13,924 nucleotides of DNA from an uncultured Faecalibacterium sp. (GCA_937917475.1 CALDNF010000044.1:1-13924), one strand, 5' to 3'. Positions 7,191-13,054 are shown, counted from the stretch's first letter. Notes: a model not told the origin generated them from the letters alone. A program made the numbers and translations.

Positions 7191-7219
7191 TTGCAATTTT
7201 TGGGGCACTGTTGTAGAAT
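7191..7219 (+). promoter_or_regulatory. Promoter of the thiamine salvage operon
   Basis: TTGCAA (7191-7196), a 17-base spacer and TAGAAT (7214-7219). Transcription should start near 7226, just before the TPP riboswitch. Its -35 is 8 bases from the -35 of the divergent minus-strand promoter. Confidence 0.75.
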
Positions 7220-7233
7220 ACAAGGCGAACCAA

Positions 7234-7323
7234 AAACACAGGGGAGCTTGTATGGCAGGCTGAGAGGGAGTGCACACACTCCGACCCTAACACCTGATGC
7301 GGATAATGCCGCCGTAGGAAGTC
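7234..7323 (+). ncRNA. TPP riboswitch (THI element)
   Basis: The core shows the conserved TPP aptamer blocks in order. CAGGGGAGC is followed by a P3 hairpin GCTTG/CAGGC (7246-7260) and TGAGAGG (7261-7267). An extra stem GGAGTG/CACTCC (7267-7282) leads into GACCC. The invariant ACCTGATGCGGATAATGCC (7292-7310) and CGTAGGAAGTC (7313-7323) complete it. It senses thiamine pyrophosphate and lies upstream of thiW-thiM-thiE, exactly the genes expected to be shut off when TPP is plentiful. Confidence 0.96.
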
Positions 7324-7343
7324 ATGTATGACCATGAATTTTT

Positions 7344-7379
7344 ACAGGAGACGCCGCAGCGGGTGTTTCCTGTTTTTTG
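7344..7379 (+). terminator. Riboswitch-controlled terminator (expression platform)
   Basis: ACAGGAGACGCC (7344-7355) pairs with GGTGTTTCCTGT (7362-7373) over 12 bp, including two G-U pairs, with a 6-nt loop and a run of six T (7373-7378). It begins 20 bases after the aptamer. AGGAA at the aptamer 3' end (7316-7320) is complementary to TTCCT in the right arm (7367-7371). That pairing could form the antiterminator when TPP is absent (inference). Confidence 0.88.
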
Positions 7380-7600
7380 TTTGGCAAAGATCAGAGGGGA
7401 GGAACAGAAAAACGGTTTCCCGGCACCGGGGTGCGCAGCATCCGGCCGGGGCGGGACTGCGGGGGAGCTCCCGGAGCCCTTGTACAGACAGCGATGGGAA
7501 GCCGTGTTCCGGCGTGAGAGGAGACCAGTAAGTCTCGACCGCTTCCACAGGTGGATTCTGTCATCCCGGAAGCAGCTGTCCGCAGCCGTTTCCGCCAAGA
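7380..7600 (+). other. Structured GC-rich leader between the riboswitch terminator and thiW
   Basis: About 220 nt with no recognisable protein but dense complementarity. GCACC/GGTGC lies at 7423-7434 and the palindrome GGGAGCTCCC at 7463-7472. A possible three-way junction is closed by GGAAGC (7497-7502) and GCTTCC (7541-7546). Its inner hairpins would be CCG/CGG (7502-7512) and GAGAC/GTCTC (7521-7536). The segment TGAGAGG-stem-GACC (7515-7539) resembles the same block of the TPP aptamer, but the invariant CCTGAT/GGATAAT blocks are missing. Its role is unknown; it may be a second regulatory element or simply a long leader. Confidence 0.4.
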
Positions 7601-7617
7601 AAAAGGAGTGTTCCAAA

Positions 7618-8133
7618 ATGAAAAATATGTCGGTCAAAAAGCTTGCTCTCGCCGGAATGTTCTGCGCACTGGCCGTGGTGGGCAGTGTCTTTTCCTTCCC
7701 CATCTTTGGCAGCAAGTGCGCCCCGGTGCAGCATATGGTCAACATCCTGTGTGCCGTCCTGCTGGGGCCGTGGTATGGCGTGGGCGTGGCTTTTGTGGCT
7801 TCGCTGCTGCGCAACCTGCTGGGTCTGGGCAGCCTGATGGCCTTCCCGGGCAGTATGTTCGGGGCCCTGCTCTGCGGTCTTGCTTACCACAAGACCCAAA
7901 AGCTGCTGCCCACTCTGGTGGGTGAGGTGTTCGGTACCTCCATTCTGGGCGGTCTGTGTGCCTATCCGGTGGCCATCCTGCTGATGGGCAAGAGCGCAGG
8001 CGACATTGCATTTTATGCCTACATCATCCCCTTCCTGGTGTCCACCGCAGGCGGTGCCGTCATCGCCGGTGTGCTGCTGCTCAGTCTGGAGCGGTCCGGT
8101 GCCCTCAAGGGGATGCAGGCATCTTTGAGCTGA
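7618..8133 (+). CDS. thiW: ThiW, thiazole-specific ECF transporter S component
   Basis: 171 aa and very hydrophobic, with about five to six membrane segments. Family features are the N-terminal VKKLALAGMFCALAVVGS, then PIFGSKCAPVQHMVNILCAVLLGPWYG and LRNLLGLGSLMAFPGSMFGALLCGLAY, all close to known ThiW. ThiW is predicted to bind the thiazole precursor of thiamine. Its import would need the shared EcfA/EcfA'/EcfT module, which is not in this window. The start at 7618 is chosen because AAGGAG (7603-7608) lies 9 bases upstream and homologues begin at this point. The frame is open back to 7324, but that stretch contains the riboswitch terminator and lacks family sequence. The downstream thiM starts 13 bases after the stop. 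Regulation is by the TPP riboswitch. Confidence 0.93.
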   Translation: MKNMSVKKLALAGMFCALAVVGSVFSFPIFGSKCAPVQHMVNILCAVLLGPWYGVGVAFVASLLRNLLGLGSLMAFPGSMFGALLCGLAYHKTQKLLPTLVGEVFGTSILGGLCAYPVAILLMGKSAGDIAFYAYIIPFLVSTAGGAVIAGVLLLSLERSGALKGMQASLS

Positions 8134-8146
8134 GCAAAGAGGAGAA

Positions 8147-8974
8147 ATGGATTTGAACGCACTGAGCACGATCTTTGCAGCGGTCCGCAGCACTTCTCCG
8201 CTGGTCCACTGCATCTCGAATCAGGTGGCCGCAAATGACTGCGCCAACCTCCTGCTGGCCTGCGGTGCCTCGCCCATCATGGCGGATGCCCCGGAGGAAA
8301 CGGCGGAGGTGACGGCCATCAGCCGGGCTGTGACCCTGAGCCTTGGAACCCCAAGCCCCCGCAAGGCGGAAGCTCTGCTCCGCTCCGGGCAGGAAGCGAA
8401 CCGCCGGAGCATCCCGGTGGTGTTTGACCCGGTGGGAGTGGGCGTTTCCGGACTGCGGCGGGAGGCGGCAAAGCAGCTGCTGGCCGCAGTGCGGCCCGCT
8501 GTCATCCGGTGCAACCACTCGGAGCTGCGGGAGCTCTGCGGCGGTGCAGTCAATCGCAGCGGAGTGGATGAAGCTCCCTCGGAAGAGAGTTCCCTGCGGG
8601 AAGATGCTGAGTTTGCCGCTGCTGCCGCCCGGAAGCTGGGCTGCACCGTGGCGATGACTGGCAGCGTGGATGTGGTGACCGACGGTGTGAGGACTTATCT
8701 GGTGCATAACGGCACGCCCCTCATGCGACGGGTCACCGGCACCGGCTGTATGCTTACGGCTCTTACCGGGGCCTTTGCAGCCGCAGACCCGGCCCATCCG
8801 CTGGAGGCAGCTCTGGGGGCCGTCTGTGCCATGGGGCTCTGCGGGCAGAAAGCCGAAAAGCGGATGGCTCCGGAGGACGGCACCGGAAGCTACCGGGTCT
8901 ACCTGATGGATGCCGTTTCCAATCTGACACCGCAGCAACTGGAAGAAGGTTCTGAATATGAATTGTACCGCTGA
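8147..8974 (+). CDS. thiM: Hydroxyethylthiazole kinase ThiM
   Basis: 275 aa, standard length. It phosphorylates 4-methyl-5-(2-hydroxyethyl)thiazole using ATP, so salvaged thiazole can enter thiamine synthesis. Family motifs are HCISNQVAANDCANLLLACG (21-40) with ASPIMADAPEE (41-51), VVFDPVGVGVSG (91-102) and the anion-hole TGTGC (197-201) with the conserved Cys201. The ribosome site AGGAG (8140-8144) is only 2 bases from the ATG at 8147. A TTG two codons downstream (8153) would have the better 8-base spacing, so the true N-terminus may be two residues shorter. It follows thiW by 13 bases and overlaps thiE by 17 bases. That arrangement implies translational coupling and a shared salvage role under the TPP riboswitch. 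Confidence 0.95.
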   Translation: MDLNALSTIFAAVRSTSPLVHCISNQVAANDCANLLLACGASPIMADAPEETAEVTAISRAVTLSLGTPSPRKAEALLRSGQEANRRSIPVVFDPVGVGVSGLRREAAKQLLAAVRPAVIRCNHSELRELCGGAVNRSGVDEAPSEESSLREDAEFAAAAARKLGCTVAMTGSVDVVTDGVRTYLVHNGTPLMRRVTGTGCMLTALTGAFAAADPAHPLEAALGAVCAMGLCGQKAEKRMAPEDGTGSYRVYLMDAVSNLTPQQLEEGSEYELYR

Positions 8975-9590
8975 AATGCTTCGGCTTTATGCCGTGACCG
9001 ACCGTGCCTGGGTGGGAAAACTGACTCTGCCGCAGCAGGTGGAAGCTGCCCTGAAAGGCGGGGCTACCTGCGTGCAGCTGCGGGAAAAGCAGCTGGATGA
9101 GGGGGACTTCTTCAACGAGGCACTGGAAATCCAAAAAATCTGCCGTCATTACGGCGTGCCCTTCCTGCTCAACGATAATGTACCGCTGGCGTTGCGCTGC
9201 AATGCCGACGGTGTGCACGTCGGACAGGATGATATGAGTGCCGCCGAGGCCCGCCGTCTGCTGGGCCCGGACAAGATCATCGGCGTGTCGGCCCACAATG
9301 TGGAAGAAGCCCGGAAAGCATATGCCGACGGAGCCGATTATCTGGGCTGCGGAGCCATGTTTGCCACCACCACCAAGACCAATGTGGAAGTGCGCAGCCG
9401 GGAAACGCTGGCGGCAGTGTGTGCCTCGGTTCCCATCCCGGTGGTAGCCATCGGCGGCATCCACAAGAGCAACCTGCTCACCCTTGCCGGCTGCGGCGAG
9501 GCCGGTGTGGCTCTCGTCAGTGCCATCTTTGGTGCAGAGGATATTGAGCAGACCTGCCGGGAACTGCGGCAGATGGTAGAAAAGCTCTGA
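8958..9590 (+). CDS. thiE: Thiamine phosphate synthase ThiE
   Basis: 210 aa, a TIM-barrel enzyme of normal length. It joins hydroxymethylpyrimidine diphosphate with thiazole phosphate to give thiamine monophosphate. Motifs seen are LYAVTDR (10-16), QLREK (40-44), LNDNVPLALRCNADGVHVGQDD (split over 71-92), IGVSAHN (108-114), the phosphate-binding ATTTK (136-140), PVVAIGGI (161-168) and GVALVSAIFGA (183-193). The family's usual GPxFPTxTK loop reads GCGAMFATTTK here. The start lies inside the thiM end, with GAAGG 8 bases before the ATG. It is the last gene of the operon, closed by a strong terminator. The HMP-phosphate kinase ThiD needed to supply its second substrate is not in this operon. Confidence 0.96.
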   Translation: MNCTAEMLRLYAVTDRAWVGKLTLPQQVEAALKGGATCVQLREKQLDEGDFFNEALEIQKICRHYGVPFLLNDNVPLALRCNADGVHVGQDDMSAAEARRLLGPDKIIGVSAHNVEEARKAYADGADYLGCGAMFATTTKTNVEVRSRETLAAVCASVPIPVVAIGGIHKSNLLTLAGCGEAGVALVSAIFGAEDIEQTCRELRQMVEKL

Positions 9591-9624
9591 ACAAATCATT
9601 CACGCAAGGCGTTTTTCTTTACAG

Positions 9625-9660
9625 CAAAAGCCGTCCGGTTGACCACCGGACGGCTTTTGT
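9625..9660 (+). terminator. Terminator of the thiWME operon
   Basis: CAAAAGCCGTCCGGT (9625-9639) and ACCGGACGGCTTTTG (9645-9659) form a perfect 15-bp stem with a 5-nt loop, ending in TTTTGTG. It lies 35 bases after the thiE stop. Confidence 0.92.
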
Positions 9661-9742
9661 GCATTTAGAAATGAAATTGGCCTTGCATTTTGCATAAAAA
9701 ATGAAAAAACTTTTCAAAGGATGATGGATTATGTTGATTTTG

Positions 9743-9772
9743 TTGAAAATGCAGGAGAAAATGTGGTATGAT
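9743..9772 (+). promoter_or_regulatory. Promoter of the ROK regulator gene
   Basis: TTGAAA (9743-9748), an 18-base spacer and TATGAT (9767-9772), with TGG making an extended -10. The predicted start is near 9779, giving a leader of about 150 nt. The flanking region from 9661 to 9931 is AT-rich, and I see no gene in it. Confidence 0.75.
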
Positions 9773-9789
9773 GTATCCATAAAGGAGTG

Positions 9790-9803
9790 AAAACAGCTGT
9801 TTT
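9790..9803 (+). repeat. 14-bp palindrome just downstream of the ROK gene promoter
   Basis: AAAACAGCTGTTTT is a perfect palindrome about 11-24 bases after the predicted transcription start. An A/T-flanked palindrome in this position suits a repressor operator, possibly for autoregulation by the ROK protein (inference). It directly follows an orphan ribosome-site-like AAAGGAG (9781-9787) that has no suitable start codon after it. Confidence 0.55.
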
Positions 9804-9835
9804 TATAATAAGGGACAGAGGGAAATAAAATTCGT

Positions 9836-9845
9836 GCAAATTTGC
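9836..9845 (+). repeat. 10-bp palindrome in the ROK gene leader
   Basis: GCAAATTTGC is a perfect palindrome within the leader, about 85 bases before the start codon. It may be a second operator half of the same system or chance. Confidence 0.35.
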
Positions 9846-9931
9846 TTGTTTGCGGCAGGCTGTTGTGCGATCATGTCAATATTCGGAATCAATGAGCGGG
9901 TACGCTGTCAGTATAGAAAGAGGAAGATCAT

Positions 9932-11173
9932 ATGAACGCTCTCCACGGGAAAAACCTTGCGAAAATCAAACAACAGAACATGGAAAATATCAAGACCATC
10001 CTGTATCGGTCGGCTCCTCTTTCCCGGGCGCAGATCGCCAGCCGGCTGGAATTGACCCCGCCCACCATCACCAACATTGTGGGCGAGCTGATCCAGCAGG
10101 GGGTGGTGCAGGAACTGGACAAGGCCGGTGAGAGCCGGGGTGCAGGCCGCAAACCCATCAACATCGATCTGGTGCCCGAGTCGCACCTGTCGCTGGGGGT
10201 CTCTCTGGGGCGTGACGGCACCCGGTACTGCATCACGGACCTGCGGGGAAGGATGCTGGCACAGGGCAGTGCGGACAGGATGCCGGAAGAGTACGAGCCC
10301 ATGGTCCAGCAACTGCTGGACCTGCTGGGCACCATCCGGCATCGGCACGCAAACCTGTGGAAGCGGCTTCTGGGCGTGGGCATCACCATGCCCGGCATTG
10401 TGGATCCCCACCGGGGCGTCATCAAGAACCCCGGATATAACGAGCGGAAGGAATGGCGGGAAAAAACGCTGGCGGACCGGATCAGCGGCCAGATCGGTCT
10501 GCCGGTCCGGCTGGAAAACAACACCCGGGGCCGGGCCTGCGCCGTCTCCCTTTTCCACTCGGAGCTGCTGGGAGAATATTCCACCTTTGCGTTCTGCTAT
10601 GTGTATTGGGGCATCGCCTGCCCGCTGGTGCTGGATAACCACTCCTTCCGGGGTGAGGATGCTGCTGCCGGTGAGATCGGCCGGATGATCATGGACCCCT
10701 GCCTTACCGACCCCTGCAGCCACAATATGCCTGCATTTTGCGTGCCGGGCAGTCTGGAATCCCTTTCCAGTGTCCGGGCTATCCTGGCCTACTGCCGGGA
10801 GGCTCTGGAAGCCGGGGAGTGCACCGTGCTGGCACAGATCTGCAAAAAGCCTGAGGATCTGACCTTGGAGCAGGTGCTCCGTGCGCAGGAGCGGGGGGAT
10901 GAAGCAGTCTGCCGGATCGTGGACCGGGGGATGCGGTATCTGGGCATTGCACTGGCCAACGTGGTTAACTTCATCAATCCCCACCTCATCTTCCTCAGCG
11001 GCCCCATGTTCCAGAACCGCCGCAACCTTGAGACGGTGGAAAGCATCCTCCGGAGCAGTCTCTTGTACGCCGAGGATGAGCAGCTGAAGTTGGTCTATGT
11101 GGATTTGGGCGATTTCGGCGATGCACTGGGCGCAGCGGCCTGCTGCATCGAGAAATACTTCCTTCGTGCATAA
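9932..11173 (+). CDS. ROK-family transcriptional regulator (NagC/XylR/Mlc type), divergent
   Basis: 413 aa. A winged helix-turn-helix (about 12-70, with SRAQIASRLELTPPTITNIVGELIQQGVV) precedes a ROK sugar-kinase-like domain containing LGVGITMPGIVDPHRGVI (147-164). Several ligand positions are altered. The usual END, whose Asp is catalytic in ROK kinases, reads ENN (195-197). The usual GEIGH reads GEIGR (247-251). The zinc motif CxCGxxGCxE is replaced by a segment with Cys257, Cys262 and Cys270 in other spacing. So it is a DNA-binding regulator, not a sugar kinase, and may not bind zinc or a sugar in the standard way. GAGGAAG lies upstream of the ATG. No sugar genes adjoin it, so its targets cannot be inferred. 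The gene is monocistronic and convergent with metY. Confidence 0.9.
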   Translation: MNALHGKNLAKIKQQNMENIKTILYRSAPLSRAQIASRLELTPPTITNIVGELIQQGVVQELDKAGESRGAGRKPINIDLVPESHLSLGVSLGRDGTRYCITDLRGRMLAQGSADRMPEEYEPMVQQLLDLLGTIRHRHANLWKRLLGVGITMPGIVDPHRGVIKNPGYNERKEWREKTLADRISGQIGLPVRLENNTRGRACAVSLFHSELLGEYSTFAFCYVYWGIACPLVLDNHSFRGEDAAAGEIGRMIMDPCLTDPCSHNMPAFCVPGSLESLSSVRAILAYCREALEAGECTVLAQICKKPEDLTLEQVLRAQERGDEAVCRIVDRGMRYLGIALANVVNFINPHLIFLSGPMFQNRRNLETVESILRSSLLYAEDEQLKLVYVDLGDFGDALGAAACCIEKYFLRA

Positions 11174-11200
11174 AATTTGGTCTGAAATCGGATCGATACA

Positions 11201-11243
11201 CAAACGCCCTCTCCGCTTTGGAACGGAGAGGGCGTTTGCAATC
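11201..11243 (+). terminator. Hairpin between the convergent ROK and metY genes (probably bidirectional)
   Basis: CAAACGCCCTCTCCG (11201-11215) and CGGAGAGGGCGTTTG (11224-11238) form a perfect 15-bp stem with an 8-nt loop. The U-tract is weak in both directions (TTTGCAATC on the plus strand, TTTGTGTAT on the minus), but the stem is very stable. It is 28 bases after the ROK stop and 75 bases after the metY stop. Confidence 0.75.
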
Positions 11244-11313
11244 TACACACGATTCAGAAAAGAAGAAAAATGCGCAAAGGAGTTTCGGAAATTGCGGAGA
11301 AGAAGGGGAAGGA

Positions 11314-12600
11314 TCAGCCCTTGACAGCGGCAAAGCCGTTCTCGAGGTCAGCGATGATATCGTCGATGTGCTCGGTGCCGATGGACAGGCGGATGGTGTT
11401 CTGGTAGATCTGCTGCTCGGCCAGCTCCTCGTCGGTCAGCTGGCTGTGGGTGGTGGAAGCCGGATGGATGACCAGACTCTTCACGTCGGCAACGTTGGCC
11501 AGCAGAGAGAAGATCTTCAGGTTATCGATGAACTTGAAGGCTTCCTCACGGCCGCCCTTGATGTTGAAGGTGAAGATGGATGCACCGCCGTTGGGGAAGT
11601 ACTTCTCATACAGGGCGTGGTCCGGATGGTCGGGCAGAGAGGGATGGTTGACCTTTTCCACCAGAGGATGGTTGGACAGGTACTTCACCACCTTCTTGGT
11701 GTTCTCCACATGGCGGTCCAGACGCAGGCTCAGGGTCTCGGTGCCCTGCAGCAGCAGGAAGGCGTTGAAGGGGGAGATGGTGGCACCGGTGTCACGCAGC
11801 AGGATGGCACGGATGTAGGTGACAAAAGCTGCGGGACCGGCGGCATCGGCGAAGGAAACGCCGTGGTAGCTGGGGTTGGGTGCAGCGATGTTGGGATAAT
11901 TGCCGCTGGCTTTCCAGTCAAACTTGCCGCTGTCCACGATCACGCCGCCCAGAGAGGTGCCGTGGCCGCCGATGAACTTGGTGGCAGAGTGCACCACGAT
12001 GTCTGCGCCGTGCTCAATGGGACGGATCAGGTAGGGGGTGCCGAAGGTGTTGTCAATGACCAGAGGCAGGCCGTGCTTGTGAGCGATGGCAGCAACGGCG
12101 TCGATGTCGGGAATGTCGCTGTTGGGGTTGCCCAGCGTCTCGAGATAAACGGCCTTGGTGTTGGGCTGGATGGCAGCCTCCACCTCAGCGAGGTCATGTA
12201 CGTTCACAAAAGTGGTCTTGACGCCGAACTGGGACAGGGTGTGCTCCAGCAGGTTGTAGCTGCCGCCGTAGATGGTCTTCTGTGCCACGATGTGGTCACC
12301 GGCCTGTGCCAGTGCCTCGATGGTGTAGGTGATGGCAGCTGCACCGGAAGCCACGGCCAGAGCAGCCGAACCGCCCTCCAGAGCGGCGATCCGCTTCTCA
12401 AACACGTCCTGAGTGGAGTTGGTCAGACGGCCGTAGATGTTGCCTGCATCAGCCAGACCAAAACGATCTGCGGCGTGCTGGCTGTTGCGGAACACATAAG
12501 AAGTGGTCTGGTAAATGGGCACGGCCCGGGAATCGGTGGCGGGGTCCGGCTGTTCCTGACCGACGTGAAGCTGCAGAGTCTCAAATTTGTAGTTTGCCAT
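11314..12600 (-). CDS. metY: O-acetylhomoserine aminocarboxypropyltransferase / sulfhydrylase MetY
   Basis: 428 aa, full length for the MetY branch of the Cys/Met-metabolism PLP enzymes. Key positions are IYGRLTNST (55-63), SGAAAITYTIEAL (85-97), ETLGNPNSDIPDID (154-167), VIDNTFGTPYL (181-191) and HSATKFIGGHG (204-214), where Lys208 should bind PLP. The N-terminal FETLQLHVGQEQPDPATDSRA is typical of MetY rather than MetB/MetC. It converts O-acetylhomoserine and sulfide to homocysteine, the direct sulfhydrylation route to methionine; some members also act on O-acetylserine. The ribosome site is modest (GAGAGG, about 9 bases before the ATG). The gene stands alone after a leader of about 300 nt with its own promoter, a Cys/Met-rich small ORF and a terminator, which points to attenuation control. 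Confidence 0.95.
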   Translation of the reverse strand: MANYKFETLQLHVGQEQPDPATDSRAVPIYQTTSYVFRNSQHAADRFGLADAGNIYGRLTNSTQDVFEKRIAALEGGSAALAVASGAAAITYTIEALAQAGDHIVAQKTIYGGSYNLLEHTLSQFGVKTTFVNVHDLAEVEAAIQPNTKAVYLETLGNPNSDIPDIDAVAAIAHKHGLPLVIDNTFGTPYLIRPIEHGADIVVHSATKFIGGHGTSLGGVIVDSGKFDWKASGNYPNIAAPNPSYHGVSFADAAGPAAFVTYIRAILLRDTGATISPFNAFLLLQGTETLSLRLDRHVENTKKVVKYLSNHPLVEKVNHPSLPDHPDHALYEKYFPNGGASIFTFNIKGGREEAFKFIDNLKIFSLLANVADVKSLVIHPASTTHSQLTDEELAEQQIYQNTIRLSIGTEHIDDIIADLENGFAAVKG

Positions 12601-12646
12601 TGTAATTTACCTCTCTATCTGTACTTTTAGTATAATGTCTTTCCAT

Positions 12647-12687
12647 AAAAAACCCGGTATCGGTCCACAACACGACCAGACACCGGG
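12647..12687 (-). terminator. Leader terminator (attenuator) upstream of metY
   Basis: Read on the minus strand, CCCGGT (12687-12682) pairs with ACCGGG (12658-12653). An inner GGTC/GACC (12677-12674 with 12665-12662) follows across a small internal loop, and then comes a run of six T (12652-12647). It lies 38 bases after the small ORF and 46 bases before the metY start. It can therefore stop transcription before the gene, as in attenuation. Confidence 0.8.
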
Positions 12688-12725
12688 CATGAAGTTCGTT
12701 TTAAACCAAGCGGGGCTCTTTGCTC

Positions 12726-12848
12726 TCAACGGCACATTCGCATATGGGAGGGCAAGGCACAGGGCAGGGTCAGAACATCAGCCCGGCGGGTGCACATTCG
12801 CCCACAGCGGAAATTCGCATGGAGCAGGGTATTCCAGATCAGCGACAT
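12726..12848 (-). CDS. Cys/Met-rich leader peptide upstream of metY
   Basis: 40 codons, beginning MSLIWNTLLH and ending SHMRMCR before TGA. A perfect AAAGGAGG (12864-12857) lies 8 bases before the ATG, the best ribosome site in the window and better than that of metY itself. The peptide holds Cys at 15, 19, 30 and 39 and Met at 1, 18, 36 and 38, so one residue in five contains sulfur. Arg-Met-Cys occurs twice, at 17-19 and 37-39. It is transcribed from the promoter at 12910-12938 and is followed by an intrinsic terminator before metY. This order (promoter, small ORF rich in the pathway's amino acids, terminator, biosynthetic gene) is that of a leader-peptide attenuator. I do not recognise a known family. 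The pattern RRxDVLxLxCAL faintly recalls actinobacterial cysteine leader peptides but may be coincidence. Confidence 0.68.
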   Translation of the reverse strand: MSLIWNTLLHANFRCGRMCTRRADVLTLPCALPSHMRMCR

Positions 12849-12880
12849 TGTAAAGCCCTCCTTTCATCTTGCTTTATCCC

Positions 12881-12899
12881 ACCAACCTTGTGGATTGGT
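12881..12899 (-). promoter_or_regulatory. Imperfect palindrome over the start of the metY leader transcript
   Basis: ACCAACCTTGTGGATTGGT has 5-bp outer arms (ACCAA/TTGGT) plus one further matching pair around TTGTG. It covers about +4 to +22 of the predicted metY transcript. This position suits a repressor of sulfur metabolism such as an Rrf2/CymR-type protein, or a 5' RNA hairpin. No binding site consensus could be confirmed. Confidence 0.45.
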
Positions 12900-12909
12900 T
12901 TGTGGCTAT

Positions 12910-12938
12910 ATTGTATCCCTATCTACCCGCTTTGTCAA
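12910..12938 (-). promoter_or_regulatory. Promoter of the metY leader and gene
   Basis: On the minus strand, a perfect TTGACA (12938-12933), a 17-base spacer and TACAAT (12915-12910). The predicted start is near 12903, about 55 bases before the small ORF and 300 before metY. Confidence 0.9.
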
Positions 12939-13025
12939 TAGGTTTATTCTGATTTTCAAAAAGAAAAATGAAAAAGTCTTACTTTCAAGGATTCCTAAAT
13001 TTTTTTGAATTTTCCGCAGCATCCC

Positions 13026-13054
13026 TTGCAGGAGGGGCGGCAATCGGGTAAGAT
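13026..13054 (+). promoter_or_regulatory. Possible promoter of the glycosyltransferase gene
   Basis: TTGCAG (13026-13031), a 17-base spacer and TAAGAT (13049-13054). It fits spacing rules but would start transcription almost at the ribosome site (13062-13068), so it is only a candidate. Confidence 0.35.

Noticed and set aside
7400..7546. Cobalamin riboswitch or second TPP riboswitch in the thiW leader
   Set aside because: Only fragments match (GGGAAG and AGGAGACC for cobalamin; TGAGAGG-stem-GACC for TPP). The invariant core blocks of each class are missing, so neither is called.
7324..7617. In-frame extension of thiW back to the ATG at the end of the TPP riboswitch (98 extra codons)
   Set aside because: It would translate through the riboswitch terminator hairpin, lacks a good ribosome site and shows no ThiW family sequence. 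The start at 7618 has a strong site at 9-base spacing.
9781..9827. Small ORF starting at GTG 9786 next to AAAGGAG
   Set aside because: The start codon overlaps the ribosome-site sequence itself, so initiation there is implausible, and the reading frame is only about 13 codons.
12601..12660. Second metY promoter using TATACT on the minus strand (12634-12629)
   Set aside because: No acceptable -35 hexamer lies 16-18 bases upstream; that position falls in the terminator stem.
12635..13008. Several plus-strand open frames of about 72 codons in the metY leader region
   Set aside because: They lack ribosome sites, overlap each other, are antisense to the leader ORF and promoter, and show no recognisable domain.
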